Notes under the pieces: generated by a model | What the model saw: the letters and a program-made list of their open reading frames with translations, nothing else | Databases searched by the model: none | Told to the model about the DNA's origin: nothing | Assembly: GCF_030816295.1 (NCBI RefSeq) | Contig: NZ_JAUSXV010000001.1 | Location: 2,108,001-2,172,000 of the forward strand | Length of the DNA: 64,000 nucleotides | From: Microbacterium natoriense | Lineage (GTDB): Bacteria > Actinomycetota > Actinomycetes > Actinomycetales > Microbacteriaceae | Reading direction: 5' to 3' | Program-made: the position numbers and the translations under genes | Shown: one piece after another, positions 37,663 to 46,305 of the stretch | How positions within the stretch are numbered: the stretch's first letter is position 1 | Layout: each line of letters begins with the position of its first letter

Positions 37663-38030
37663 CTGGGGCACGCAGAGCTCGTCCGGACGCGGCGGACTCC
37701 CGTGGGAGCGGTGACAACAGGGTCGAAGGATCGTCGTGATTGCGCGACCTGACAGTTACGACATGAGGCACGGCTCGCTGTCCGCGCTCGGCCGGGGTGG
37801 ACCCTCCGGAACGTCGCTTACGCGGCCAAAGATATTGCGGATGCGAGTCCGTCACGTGGCCTCCGATGATGGCATGTCGGCTGGTCTGAGCAAGCCGAGA
37901 TCCGTGAAACTTCGATCTCGCTCTCCGACGGATTTCGAGGTGTGATCCCCGAACTAGCGCGCGTCACAGGGTTGGCCCGAGAACAGTCGGATAAGATGAG
38001 CCGTCCGTCACCTCCTACGCGCGCAGGAAC
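37663..38030. other. 368-base gap with a relic peptide tail and a promoter
   Basis: No complete gene is seen. At about 37733-37800 a plus-strand frame reads IVVIARPDSYDMRHGSLSAL, which resembles VVVNGPDRCGLKHGSLLAL in the other large gap (about 49290-49350); both look like decayed 3' ends of one gene family. A -10-like TAAGAT at 37992-37997 probably drives the glycosyltransferase at 38031. The rest holds nothing recognisable. Confidence 0.4.
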
Positions 38031-39257
38031 ATGAGAATAGTCGTCGTCAATAACTTCTTCCCACCGCGACCGGGCGGATCCTCCCATCTCGCGGACAACC
38101 TCGCACGCGAGTACGCCAACGCGGGGCACGAGGTTCTTGTGTTAACCGCAACCTATGCGGATGCTCCCACGCACGAGAATCGCGACGGGTTCGAGATTGT
38201 TCGTATTCCTGCCTGGACGCTCCCGAAGACCAGGTTTGCCGCGAACTTCGACATAGGTTTCACGATCTCACCTCGGGCGAAGCGCCGCGTTTTCGATATT
38301 CTGGACGATTTCGCTCCCGACGTCGTCCATCAGCACGGTCAGTTCTTCGATTTGACATGGCTTAGTGGATGGTGGGCGCGCTCACGCAAGCGCCCGACGC
38401 TTCTCAGCATCCACACGCGTCTCGAAAGCCCGCTCAGCCGGTTCAACTCCTTCGTCTACTCGACAGCCGACCGACTCCTTGTCGCGCCGTTGATGAGACT
38501 CCATCGCCCGACGCTTGTCGTGATGGACAAGCTGATGGATCGTTACATCGACAAGCGGTATTCGAGGAGTATCTCCGGCAAAGTGGTCATTCCCGTTGGG
38601 ATCGATCCGGAGAAGATGCAAGGCGGGGACGCTGCAGTCGTCCCGGCACAACTGGAGACTGGCGATCGCCCCCTTATCGTCTCGCTTGGACACGTGATCC
38701 CGCAGCGGAACCGACTCGCACTTATCCGAGCCTTGCCAAGGGTGCTGTCGATGCACCCGCTGGCCGTGGTAGTCATCGTCGGAGGCGTCTATCATGACGA
38801 GTTCCTTACACTCGCCAGAGAGCTCGGAGTGGAGGATTCTGTCAGAGCCGTGGGCGCGCGTCCGTCGCGGGAGATTCCCGACTACCTGGCTGCGGCGGTC
38901 GTCGAGGTCCATGAACTCGAGGGTCAAGGCTTCGGCACGGCGAGCCTCGAGGCGTTGGCGGCCGGAGTGCCCGTCGTCGCAGGGGTCCGCGCGGACAACT
39001 TCATCAGCATCCCGCTTCGACACGGGGAAGACCTCTTCCTTGTACCTGGTCGTTCGGAGGGCGATGACAGGGCCGACGTCGGCGCCCTCGCCGATATGTT
39101 GATCGGCATTCTCGATGATCCGGCGGCGGCGCGGACATCCGTATCGGCCAATGCGCAGTCTCTGATCGATGACCATTTCACTATCCGGCATGTCGCCGCT
39201 GCACACCTCGAGGCGCTTGAAGCGATGAGAGGCGACTACGGGCGCGAGGACGTATGA
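38031..39257 (+). CDS. glycosyltransferase, GT4-type
   Basis: A 408-residue GT-B enzyme. IVVVNNFFPPRPGGSSHLADNLAREYANAGHEVLVLTA (about 3-40) is a canonical N-terminal acceptor region. VHQHGQFFDLTWL (about 99) and the donor side HELEGQGFGTASLEALAAGVPVVAGV (about 288-313) with the Glu-x7-Glu pattern follow. It is preceded by a -10 box and a ~30-base leader. It overlaps the next gene by four bases (ATGA). The base composition is slightly less GC-biased than upstream genes by eye, which may hint at separate acquisition; I have not computed it. Confidence 0.87.
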   Translation: MRIVVVNNFFPPRPGGSSHLADNLAREYANAGHEVLVLTATYADAPTHENRDGFEIVRIPAWTLPKTRFAANFDIGFTISPRAKRRVFDILDDFAPDVVHQHGQFFDLTWLSGWWARSRKRPTLLSIHTRLESPLSRFNSFVYSTADRLLVAPLMRLHRPTLVVMDKLMDRYIDKRYSRSISGKVVIPVGIDPEKMQGGDAAVVPAQLETGDRPLIVSLGHVIPQRNRLALIRALPRVLSMHPLAVVVIVGGVYHDEFLTLARELGVEDSVRAVGARPSREIPDYLAAAVVEVHELEGQGFGTASLEALAAGVPVVAGVRADNFISIPLRHGEDLFLVPGRSEGDDRADVGALADMLIGILDDPAAARTSVSANAQSLIDDHFTIRHVAAAHLEALEAMRGDYGREDV

Positions 39258-41278
39258 GCGGTTTGACCGACTGGTACCGACGCGTCACGACGCCGCGGGA
39301 AGACGGACTTCCGAATGGCAAGGTGATCGGAGTACCCCTGGGCGCGCTGGGGCTCCTGTTCGCTGTACTCGTGATCCTTGGTATCACCGGCTCTTCGACC
39401 GGTGTTGTGCATTCGCTGATTAGCAGCAGCAGCGACCCGAATCTCATTGCAGGGTCTCCGGAGACGATCCGGAGCGACGAGTGGTTCGTGCAGACTACGT
39501 GGACAATCTCGCAGGTGGAGCAGGGGCTCCCGATCAGAAACGACACTTTCCCCGGCGGTATGGATGCCACCGTCCAGCACGACCTTCCCACGCGGGACTG
39601 GTCCACCGCGCTGCGTCCGCATCTCTGGGGTTTTCTCGCTCTACCGCTGGACCAGGCGATGGCAGTGAAATGGTGGCTGCCCGGGTTCGTCATGATGGCG
39701 GCGCTGTTCCTCTTCGTGATCTTCCTCCTCCCTCGGCAACCGGTCACGGCGACGTTGATCTCCCTCGGCTTCTATTTCGCTCCATTCCTGCAATGGTGGT
39801 TCCTGTCGATCACGTTCTATCCGCCGGCCTGGGCATTCCTCGTCATTGCAACGCTCGTCTGGTGCCTCAGATCGAGAGCAAGGGTTGGTCGGTGGGTGCT
39901 CGCGGCGCTCGTCGCCTATCTGACCGCGGCCATGGGCACGGGAATCTACGTTCCCTTCATCGTTCCGGTCGTCTGGGTGGTCGCTGCTTTCGCGATCGGT
40001 TCGGTGCTCATGCCATCGGAGATCCATCCGCGGTTCCGTGAACGAGCGGCGGCCATCGTCCCCGTGCTCGTGGCTGGCGTGGTCGGTGTGACACTCCTGT
40101 GCGTGTGGGTGTTCACGCGTTGGGACACGATCGTGGGTTTCACGAGCACCGTCTACCCGGGGGAACGGCTGCAGCCCGTGGGTGAAGGGGGGCAGTCAGA
40201 GCTGGCAGCATTGCTGAGCGGTCCGTTCTCCCCGATGCTTGGGCCCAGCGGTGGTGCACCGTGGGGGGTGAACAGCTCCGAGGCCGCGACTTTCCTCCTG
40301 CCTGGGCTGTTCCTGTTCTTCCCCCTTGTGTGGGCTGCCCTCCGGAGGCAGCGAGACGGACGCGGGGCAGACTGGCTCTCCTGGGCTTTAGTCGCGGTCG
40401 GATTGCTCTTCCTCGCCTACATCTTCCTTCCCGGATGGGATGCCGTATCGCATCTGCTCCTGCTCGATCGAACCACCTACGGGCGCATCAGGCTTGGTTT
40501 CGGAGTGCTGAGTGTCGTGGTCATCATCGTGCTCGCTGTCCGACTTGCGGAGGAGCGGAGAGCGAAGGGGAAGCTGCCGCTCTGGCCCGCTTTGACCGCA
40601 GTGGCAGCAGCTGCGGGGGGCATCGGAGTCGCAGCGTTCATAGGTTCATCGGCAGACTTCAGCTTCCGGAACTTCGCCGGCACGAACCCATTCTCAACCG
40701 CAATCACAGCCTTATGCCTAGTTCTCTTCCTCGGCGCCGTGTTGTTCTTCGCTCGCGGCCACCTGACCCTCGGAGCGAGCCTGCTTCTGCTGGCTGCCTT
40801 CGCGTCGACAGCGAATATCAACCCTGTGTACCGTGGAGTGCTGGATCTCCGCGAGACGGCCGCTGTCCAGGCCATCGAAGATATCAATCGAGACGCGCCA
40901 GGGCGCTGGGTCGGCGTCGCGTCATCCCCCCTCTCGACGATGATGCTCGTCGAGGCAGGTGTGGCTTCTTACAACGGATTCCAGAGCACGCCTTCGAGTG
41001 CGATGTGGGATCAGATCGACCCCGGCGGAGACAGCGAGACGATGTGGAACCGTCTCGCCAACGTCTCTTGGGTGATCGGTGAAGGCGACCCCGATCCGCG
41101 GAATCCGGCTCCGGATCAGATCCTGCTCACGTTCGACTCCTGCGGCGCGTTCGCGCAGCACAACGTGCAGTACGTCATCGCCGAGGAAGTCATTGACGAG
41201 GGGTGCGTCCATCTGCTGACGTCAACCGAGGATGGACCGACAACGATGCGGATCTACGAGGTGATCCCCGCGTCCTGA
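39254..41278 (+). CDS. large polytopic membrane protein of unrecognised function
   Basis: A 674-residue protein with about 12-13 predicted membrane helices. After the first helix an extracytoplasmic loop reads AGSPETIRSDEWFVQTTWTISQV. Such an acidic-aromatic loop, followed by PTRDWSTALRPHLWGF, resembles GT-C/YfhO-type transferases and DUF7657-type proteins, so transfer of a sugar from a lipid donor outside the membrane is possible. The last ~150 residues form a soluble outer domain with three cysteines. It is translationally coupled to the upstream glycosyltransferase, so both probably serve one polymer. Confidence 0.6.
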   Translation: MSGLTDWYRRVTTPREDGLPNGKVIGVPLGALGLLFAVLVILGITGSSTGVVHSLISSSSDPNLIAGSPETIRSDEWFVQTTWTISQVEQGLPIRNDTFPGGMDATVQHDLPTRDWSTALRPHLWGFLALPLDQAMAVKWWLPGFVMMAALFLFVIFLLPRQPVTATLISLGFYFAPFLQWWFLSITFYPPAWAFLVIATLVWCLRSRARVGRWVLAALVAYLTAAMGTGIYVPFIVPVVWVVAAFAIGSVLMPSEIHPRFRERAAAIVPVLVAGVVGVTLLCVWVFTRWDTIVGFTSTVYPGERLQPVGEGGQSELAALLSGPFSPMLGPSGGAPWGVNSSEAATFLLPGLFLFFPLVWAALRRQRDGRGADWLSWALVAVGLLFLAYIFLPGWDAVSHLLLLDRTTYGRIRLGFGVLSVVVIIVLAVRLAEERRAKGKLPLWPALTAVAAAAGGIGVAAFIGSSADFSFRNFAGTNPFSTAITALCLVLFLGAVLFFARGHLTLGASLLLLAAFASTANINPVYRGVLDLRETAAVQAIEDINRDAPGRWVGVASSPLSTMMLVEAGVASYNGFQSTPSSAMWDQIDPGGDSETMWNRLANVSWVIGEGDPDPRNPAPDQILLTFDSCGAFAQHNVQYVIAEEVIDEGCVHLLTSTEDGPTTMRIYEVIPAS

Positions 41279-41298
41279 CTGCTCCGGAGGGCACAATG

Positions 41299-41320
41299 CA
41301 CCGCTCCCGGCGGTGTGTTT
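41299..41320 (+). terminator. short stem-loop after the membrane-protein gene
   Basis: CACCGC (41299-41304) pairs with GCGGTG (41310-41315) around a five-base loop, followed by TGTTT. It is a modest rho-independent terminator between convergent genes. Confidence 0.5.
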
Positions 41321-42513
41321 CAACTGTCGAGGAGTCCTGCCTTGCGTGAGATGTGCTCGGCGATCACGAGAGCAGAGGTCGCCGCAGGAGACGGTGCGTT
41401 CAGCACGTGAACCTGTTGCGGCCCCAGTTCGAAGAGGAAGTCGTCGACGAGTTTGCCGTCGCGGGCTATCGCCTGCGCGCGGATTCCTGCAGGGGAGGGA
41501 GTCAGATCTCGTGCCTCGATCCCGGGTACAAGACGCGAGAGGCTGTCGGCGAACCGCTTCCGAGAGAAGGAGCGGAGCACTTCGGCGACGCCGACCGGAA
41601 TGTTGTGCGACGCCATACGCAAGAATCCCGGGTAAGTGATGTCCCCGAGTGCTTCCGGGATGTTCATCTTCGCCCAGCTGTAGCTCTCACGGCCGAGCGC
41701 GGTCACCGCGTTGGGCCCTGCGTGACGGCTCCCGTCGGTCATCTTGGTCAGGTGCACGCCGAGGAACGGGAGCTCGGGGTCGGGGACCGGGTAGATCAAC
41801 CCCTGGACGAGATGCTCCTTCTCCTTGGAGAGATGGAAGTACTCTCCGCGGAACGGCACGATCCTCGCGGCGGGGCGCAGCCCAGCCATGCGGGCCACCT
41901 TGTCGCTCTGGAGGCCTGCGCAGTTGACGAGCACGTCCGCTCGTACGACGCCCTTCGAGTGCTCGACGACGATCTTGCCGTTCTCCGAGCGAATCGCGCG
42001 TGCGGCCGCGCCGAGCACCATCTCTGCGCCTCGTTCGGCTGCGGTCTCCGCCAGTCGACGGCTCACGGCGCCGTAGTCGATGATCCCCGTCGTCTCAACG
42101 CGCAGTGCGGCGACGCAGGAGACATGCGGCTCGAACTCGTGGGCCTTTGCGGCGCTGAGCCAGCGCGTCGGGACGCCGTTGGCGGTCGCACGCCGCTCGA
42201 GCTCCTTCAGGTTGGCGATCTCCTTCTCGCTCGTCGCCACGATCAGCTTGCCGGTGAATTCGTGGGGGATGCCGTTCTCCACAGCGAAGCGACGCATGCT
42301 CGCGTTTCCCTCGACGCACATCTGCGCCTTGAGAGAACCGGGCTTGTAGTAAGGGCCCGCATGGATGACACCTGAATTGCGTCCGGTCTGGTGAAGCGCC
42401 CAGTCTTCCTCCTTCTCAAGGACGACTACCCCTCTGCCTGCCCGCGCCGCTCGCTCTGCGACTGCGAGGCCGATGATGCCCCCGCCGATGATGACGACGT
42501 TGTTTCCGGCCAC
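41320..42513 (-). CDS. lhgO: L-2-hydroxyglutarate oxidase
   Basis: A 397-residue FAD-dependent oxidoreductase (DAO family) that oxidises L-2-hydroxyglutarate to 2-oxoglutarate. VVIIGGGIIGLAVAERAARAGRGVVVLEKE (about 5-34) is the FAD site. HQTGRNSGVIHAGPYYKPGSLKA (about 41) is the diagnostic LhgO segment, and NCAGLQSDKVAR and FRGEYFHL follow. GTG 42513 has GGGAGA upstream and begins next to the FAD strand; the frame to 42579 lacks support. It is not a glycan enzyme, yet it sits divergently next to amino-sugar genes; one explanation is recycling of 2-hydroxyglutarate formed by a WbpB-type dehydrogenase (see findings). Confidence 0.88.
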   Translation of the reverse strand: MAGNNVVIIGGGIIGLAVAERAARAGRGVVVLEKEEDWALHQTGRNSGVIHAGPYYKPGSLKAQMCVEGNASMRRFAVENGIPHEFTGKLIVATSEKEIANLKELERRATANGVPTRWLSAAKAHEFEPHVSCVAALRVETTGIIDYGAVSRRLAETAAERGAEMVLGAAARAIRSENGKIVVEHSKGVVRADVLVNCAGLQSDKVARMAGLRPAARIVPFRGEYFHLSKEKEHLVQGLIYPVPDPELPFLGVHLTKMTDGSRHAGPNAVTALGRESYSWAKMNIPEALGDITYPGFLRMASHNIPVGVAEVLRSFSRKRFADSLSRLVPGIEARDLTPSPAGIRAQAIARDGKLVDDFLFELGPQQVHVLNAPSPAATSALVIAEHISRKAGLLDS

Positions 42514-42645
42514 GACAGATCTCCCTTGAGCACAACGGTGAGTAGGATGGTCAGGTGGCGATCCTGGTACGCACACCACGGTTCGATCCTACGTCTCCGA
42601 GGGCCGTGGAATCTCCGGCCCCATCCTCCATGCGAAAGGCGAACG

Positions 42646-43776
42646 ATGTCGCACACCGTCGCGCTCGGCGAACCGACTGTCGGACCAGAAGAGCTCGCGG
42701 CGGTGCAGCGCGTATTCGATTCCGGGTGGCTGTCCGGAGCCGGCCCCACCTGTCGTGAATTCGAAGGCAGATTCGCCGAGGCTGTCGGTACAGCGCATGC
42801 TCTGGCTACGAGCAACTGCGGTTCCGCCCTTCACCTTGGTCTTGAGGTCCTCGGAGTGAAGCCGGGTGATGAGGTCATCGTGGGGGACTACACGTTCCCG
42901 GCGACCGGCCATTCGGTGATGTGGACCGGGGCGCGTCCTGTCTTCGCCGACATCCGCCCCGACATCTGGTCGGCGGATCCGGCCTCCGTCGAGGCCTCGA
43001 TCACCGAGCGAACCGTCGGCATCATTGCGGTCGACGTGTTCGGACAGCCCGCCGACTACGACGAGCTCCGTGCGATCGCCGACAAGCACGGCCTTTTCCT
43101 GATGGAGGATGCCGCATGCTCCGCTGGCGCGTCGTACAAAGGGCGTCCCGCGGGAAGCCTGGCGGATGTCGCTACATTCAGCTTCCACGGGCGCAAGGGG
43201 ATCACCGCGGGCGAGGGCGGCGCCCTCGTTACCGATCGCGAAGACCTCGCCACGCACGCCCGCAAGCTGCACACCTATGGCATCGCCCCTGCCCTGTCAC
43301 GTGAGGGAAGCTCCTCACTTCCCATCCCTTCCTTCGACGAAGCAGGGTACAACTACCGGCTCTCCGACATCTCGGCAGGCATCATGATGGCGCAGCTCGA
43401 CCGGCTGCCCGGACTCGTCGCGCGTCGCGGGCAGATCGCCGCTGCATATGAGGAGCGGCTCCTCCACGTGGAGGGCGTCACTGCACCCGTCGCACTTGAA
43501 GACCGGGTGCATCCGTGGCAGTCGTACGTGGTGACCCTCGACGAGGGGATCGATCGCGGAGTGGTCGCGACGCACCTCCGTCAGAACGGCGTGCAGTGCA
43601 ACTTCGGCACCTATGCGTCGCACGTCCAGCCGGTCTACCAGTTCGATCGCTCACTTCCGGTGTCGGCCGATCTGTTCATGCGCCACCTCGCGGTCCCCAT
43701 GCACGCGAACCTGAGCGACGCCGATGTCGACAGGGTCGTCGAAGTCCTCACCGAGGCAGTCGCGGTCGCGCGCTGA
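42646..43776 (+). CDS. DegT/DnrJ/EryC1/StrS family sugar aminotransferase
   Basis: A 376-residue PLP enzyme that aminates a keto-sugar nucleotide with glutamate. SGWLSGAGPTCREFEGRFA (about 27), TSNCGSALHLGLEVLGV (about 59), EDAACSAGASYKGRPAGSLADVATFSFHGRKGITAGEGG (about 158-196, with the PLP lysine in GRKG) and the C-terminal NYRLSDISAGIMMAQLD identify the family. ATG 42646 has AAAGGCG upstream; the frame open from 42391 overlaps lhgO. An epimerase gene follows after 31 bases. Substrate not predictable from sequence. Confidence 0.92.
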   Translation: MSHTVALGEPTVGPEELAAVQRVFDSGWLSGAGPTCREFEGRFAEAVGTAHALATSNCGSALHLGLEVLGVKPGDEVIVGDYTFPATGHSVMWTGARPVFADIRPDIWSADPASVEASITERTVGIIAVDVFGQPADYDELRAIADKHGLFLMEDAACSAGASYKGRPAGSLADVATFSFHGRKGITAGEGGALVTDREDLATHARKLHTYGIAPALSREGSSSLPIPSFDEAGYNYRLSDISAGIMMAQLDRLPGLVARRGQIAAAYEERLLHVEGVTAPVALEDRVHPWQSYVVTLDEGIDRGVVATHLRQNGVQCNFGTYASHVQPVYQFDRSLPVSADLFMRHLAVPMHANLSDADVDRVVEVLTEAVAVAR

Positions 43777-43807
43777 GCGCGGCCGATCACAAATAAGGAG
43801 TGAATGG

Positions 43808-44734
43808 ATGACCGAGAAGAAGGTCTTCGTTGTTGGAGGTGCTGGCTTCATCGGCCTTCACGTCGTGGAGCGGCTCGTCGACGAGGGGTGGACCGTCCGC
43901 ATCTTCGACAACATGTGGCGTGGTGACCGCGACCGTGCAAACGAGTTCGCCAAGACCGGCAAGGTCGACGTCATCGACCAGGACATCCGTAACGGAGCTG
44001 CCGTCCGCGCCGCGATGCAGGGCTTCGACTACGTGATCAACCTCGCGGCGGACTCGATCAACAAGTCCGTAGCCGATCCCTACTCTTCTTTCGATACGAA
44101 CGTGGTAGGCATGCACAACGTGATCGCGGCAGCGTCGGACCTCGGGGTGAAGCGCGTCGTTATCGCATCCAGCGCCTCAGTCTATGGCGATCCCGAGAAG
44201 CTGCCGATGCACGAGGACGACAAGCTGAGCCCGCTGACGCCGTACTGCATCGGCAAGCGCACCGCCGAGGACATCCTCGGCTACTACAATCGCCAGAAGG
44301 GGCTGCCCTGGATCGCGCTCCGGTTCTTCAACGTGTACGGGGAGGGGCAGAAGACCACCGCGTACTACACGTCGGTCATCAACCACTTCGTCAACCGCCT
44401 CAAGAACGGAGAGGCCCCGGTCATCGATGGCGAAGGCAAGCAGTCGATGGACTTCATCCATGTCAAGGACATTGCCCGGGCCGTGGTCCTCTCGCTCACC
44501 TCGGAGAAGGCGAATGTGCCCATCAATGTCGGTACGGGTATTGATACGACCGTTGCGGACTTGGCTCGCATCCTGATCGATGCCGTCGGTGCGGATGTGG
44601 AACCGCAGTTCAACCCGCGCCCCGTCCTCGTTTCACGACGCGCGGCCGACACGACGCGGGCGAAAGAAGTTCTCGGATTCGAAGCAGAGATCGATGTCGT
44701 CTCGGGCATGACACGGCTCGTGCAGAACTCCTGA
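43808..44734 (+). CDS. NAD-dependent sugar epimerase/dehydratase (extended SDR)
   Basis: A 308-residue protein. VFVVGGAGFIGLHVVERLVDEG (about 6-27) is the Rossmann motif. ASSASVYGDPEKLP carries the catalytic Ser/Thr region and YCIGKRTAED the Tyr-x-x-x-Lys. RFFNVYGEGQ and SMDFIHVKDIARAVV are typical of UDP-hexose 4-epimerases. The ATG at 43808 has AAGGAG eight bases upstream. It lies between an aminotransferase and a hexapeptide acetyltransferase, so it probably epimerises an amino or precursor sugar. Confidence 0.9.
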   Translation: MTEKKVFVVGGAGFIGLHVVERLVDEGWTVRIFDNMWRGDRDRANEFAKTGKVDVIDQDIRNGAAVRAAMQGFDYVINLAADSINKSVADPYSSFDTNVVGMHNVIAAASDLGVKRVVIASSASVYGDPEKLPMHEDDKLSPLTPYCIGKRTAEDILGYYNRQKGLPWIALRFFNVYGEGQKTTAYYTSVINHFVNRLKNGEAPVIDGEGKQSMDFIHVKDIARAVVLSLTSEKANVPINVGTGIDTTVADLARILIDAVGADVEPQFNPRPVLVSRRAADTTRAKEVLGFEAEIDVVSGMTRLVQNS

Positions 44735-44813
44735 CATAGAGAGATCTGGCGGGGTGCGATGGTTCGATCGTCGCGCCCCGTTTTCCGTCCCCGACCAGGC
44801 AGGTGAGGAAAGA

Positions 44814-45242
44814 ATGAGCGTGATTCCCGACAACCCCTACAACGAGCATGCGTGGATTATCGGAGAACCGAAGGTGGGAGACGGAACCTGGATCGGGGCG
44901 TTCACCCTCATCGACGGTTCAGGTGGGCTCACGATCGGATCAGGCTGCGACATCTCGTCTGGAGTTCATATATACACCCATTCCAGCGCTAAACGCTGTG
45001 TCTCGGGACGTGCCTACGGCGAGATCGACCGTGAGCCGGTGACCATCGGCAATCGCGTGTTTATCGGGGCGAACGCCGTGATCAACATGGGAGTCACTAT
45101 CGGAGATGAGGCCGTCGTCGGGGCGGGGGCCGTCGTGACGACGTCCGTGCCCCCGCGCACTATCGTGGCGGGAGTTCCAGCACGTGTGATCGGGACCGTC
45201 GATCTCAGTAGACCGAGCGTACCGCGGTTCGAAAAGGACTGA
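44814..45242 (+). CDS. hexapeptide-repeat acyltransferase (WbpD/WlbB-like)
   Basis: A 142-residue left-handed beta-helix acyltransferase. IGSGCDISSGVHIYTHSS (about 42) and IGNRVFIGANAVINMGVTIGDEAVVGAGAVVTTSVPPRTIVAGVPARVIG (about 76-126) show the repeats and the closing loop. In UDP-2,3-diamino-sugar uronate pathways the equivalent WbpD/WlbB N-acetylates the 3-amino group. GTGAGGAAAG is a good ribosome site. It ends the three-gene plus-strand operon, facing the Gfo/Idh/MocA gene. Confidence 0.87.
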   Translation: MSVIPDNPYNEHAWIIGEPKVGDGTWIGAFTLIDGSGGLTIGSGCDISSGVHIYTHSSAKRCVSGRAYGEIDREPVTIGNRVFIGANAVINMGVTIGDEAVVGAGAVVTTSVPPRTIVAGVPARVIGTVDLSRPSVPRFEKD

Positions 45243-45274
45243 GGACTCGTCTTTCTCGGAGCTTCGTTCCGCAT

Positions 45275-45328
45275 GCAAGCCTCGAACTTCGAGCATCGCG
45301 TCGGGTGCTGCTCGAAGTTCGGGCTTGC
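45275..45328. terminator. long stem-loop between convergent operons
   Basis: The left arm 45275-45295 and the right arm 45309-45328 are inverted copies over 20 bases with one bulged T. No strong T tract follows on either strand, but the position between converging genes suits a bidirectional terminator or RNA-stabilising hairpin. Confidence 0.6.
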
Positions 45329-45348
45329 GCCACATTCGGGTGAAACGC

Positions 45349-46305
45349 TCAGCTATCGCGAAGACTTAAGAGTGTGTCAATCACGGCGTGCGAGGGGAGG
45401 ATCGACCGACGCTCCTCATCGGGATCCGCAATGCCGTCGAGCAGATCGACGAAGTGATCGAACTGGGCGGCAAGCGGCTCCCGAGAATTCGTGATCTCAG
45501 GGATCTCGATGGAGGTTTGTTGGCGATAGCCGCGACCGTCCTCATCGGCGTCGCCGGACACGTGCCGGTACACGGTCACGGTGCGGCGGAGCAGGTCGAC
45601 CTCGATCAGGCGGTCCAACTCGTGGATGAGAAGTGTGCGGTCTTTGCGCTGCCCGATCCGGCTCGCCGAGAGCTGCGCGAGCTGTCCTCCCGCGAAGCTC
45701 AGAGATGCGGTCGCCACGTCTTCAGCTCCTTCTACCGAATCGGGGTGGAAGTACCCGACAGACCCATCTACCTTGCTTGGGATGCTGCCGAGCACATTGA
45801 TGGCCAGATCGACGTCGTGGATAAGGAGATCCCACGCGACGCCGGTCCGGATGCGCGGTGCATAGGGGGAGTGACGGGTCGCCGTAACGTGCACCGGACT
45901 GTTCACGAAGTGCTTCGCGGTGAGAACGGCCGGGTTGTAGCGCTCCAGCAGTCCGCAGAGGATCGGTACACCGGCCTGCTCTGACAGCTCGAGGATCTCG
46001 CGTGTCTTCGCCAAACCGTTCACGACCGGCTTCTCCACGAGCAACGGCTTACCGGCGTCGAGCACCGCGCGCGCGAGGGCATCGTGGGCCTCGGTGGATG
46101 CGGCGATGATCACGGCGTCCACATCTGCGAGGTCTCCCAGCTCAGGGGTCCAGGCCGTTCCGAAGCGTGCCGCGACGGCCTCTCCGACCGACCTGCGGCT
46201 GTCGATGATGCGTGCCAACTTTGCTCGCCCAGACGCAGCTACCACTCGAGCGTGGTAGCTGCCCATCGTGCCGGCTCCGACCAGCGCGATCCGGGGGACG
46301 CTCAT
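45349..46305 (-). CDS. Gfo/Idh/MocA family oxidoreductase (WbpB/WlbA-like candidate)
   Basis: A 318-residue NAD(P)-dependent enzyme. RIALVGAGTMGSYHARVVAASG (about 5) is the nucleotide site. LLVEKPVVNGLA (about 88) contains the family's EKP lysine, and WDLLIHDVDLAINVLG (about 158) the catalytic His. Such enzymes oxidise sugar nucleotides; in the WbpB/WlbA group they make a 3-keto sugar acid from UDP-GlcNAcA. The assignment to that step rests on the overlapping aminotransferase gene and the facing acetyltransferase gene, not on sequence alone. No UDP-GlcNAc 6-dehydrogenase is seen in the window. Confidence 0.85.
   Translation of the reverse strand: MSVPRIALVGAGTMGSYHARVVAASGRAKLARIIDSRRSVGEAVAARFGTAWTPELGDLADVDAVIIAASTEAHDALARAVLDAGKPLLVEKPVVNGLAKTREILELSEQAGVPILCGLLERYNPAVLTAKHFVNSPVHVTATRHSPYAPRIRTGVAWDLLIHDVDLAINVLGSIPSKVDGSVGYFHPDSVEGAEDVATASLSFAGGQLAQLSASRIGQRKDRTLLIHELDRLIEVDLLRRTVTVYRHVSGDADEDGRGYRQQTSIEIPEITNSREPLAAQFDHFVDLLDGIADPDEERRSILPSHAVIDTLLSLRDS

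Noticed and set aside
41353..42375. A 340-residue plus-strand frame opposite lhgO
   Set aside because: It is the complement of a gene with diagnostic LhgO motifs and has no motif of its own.
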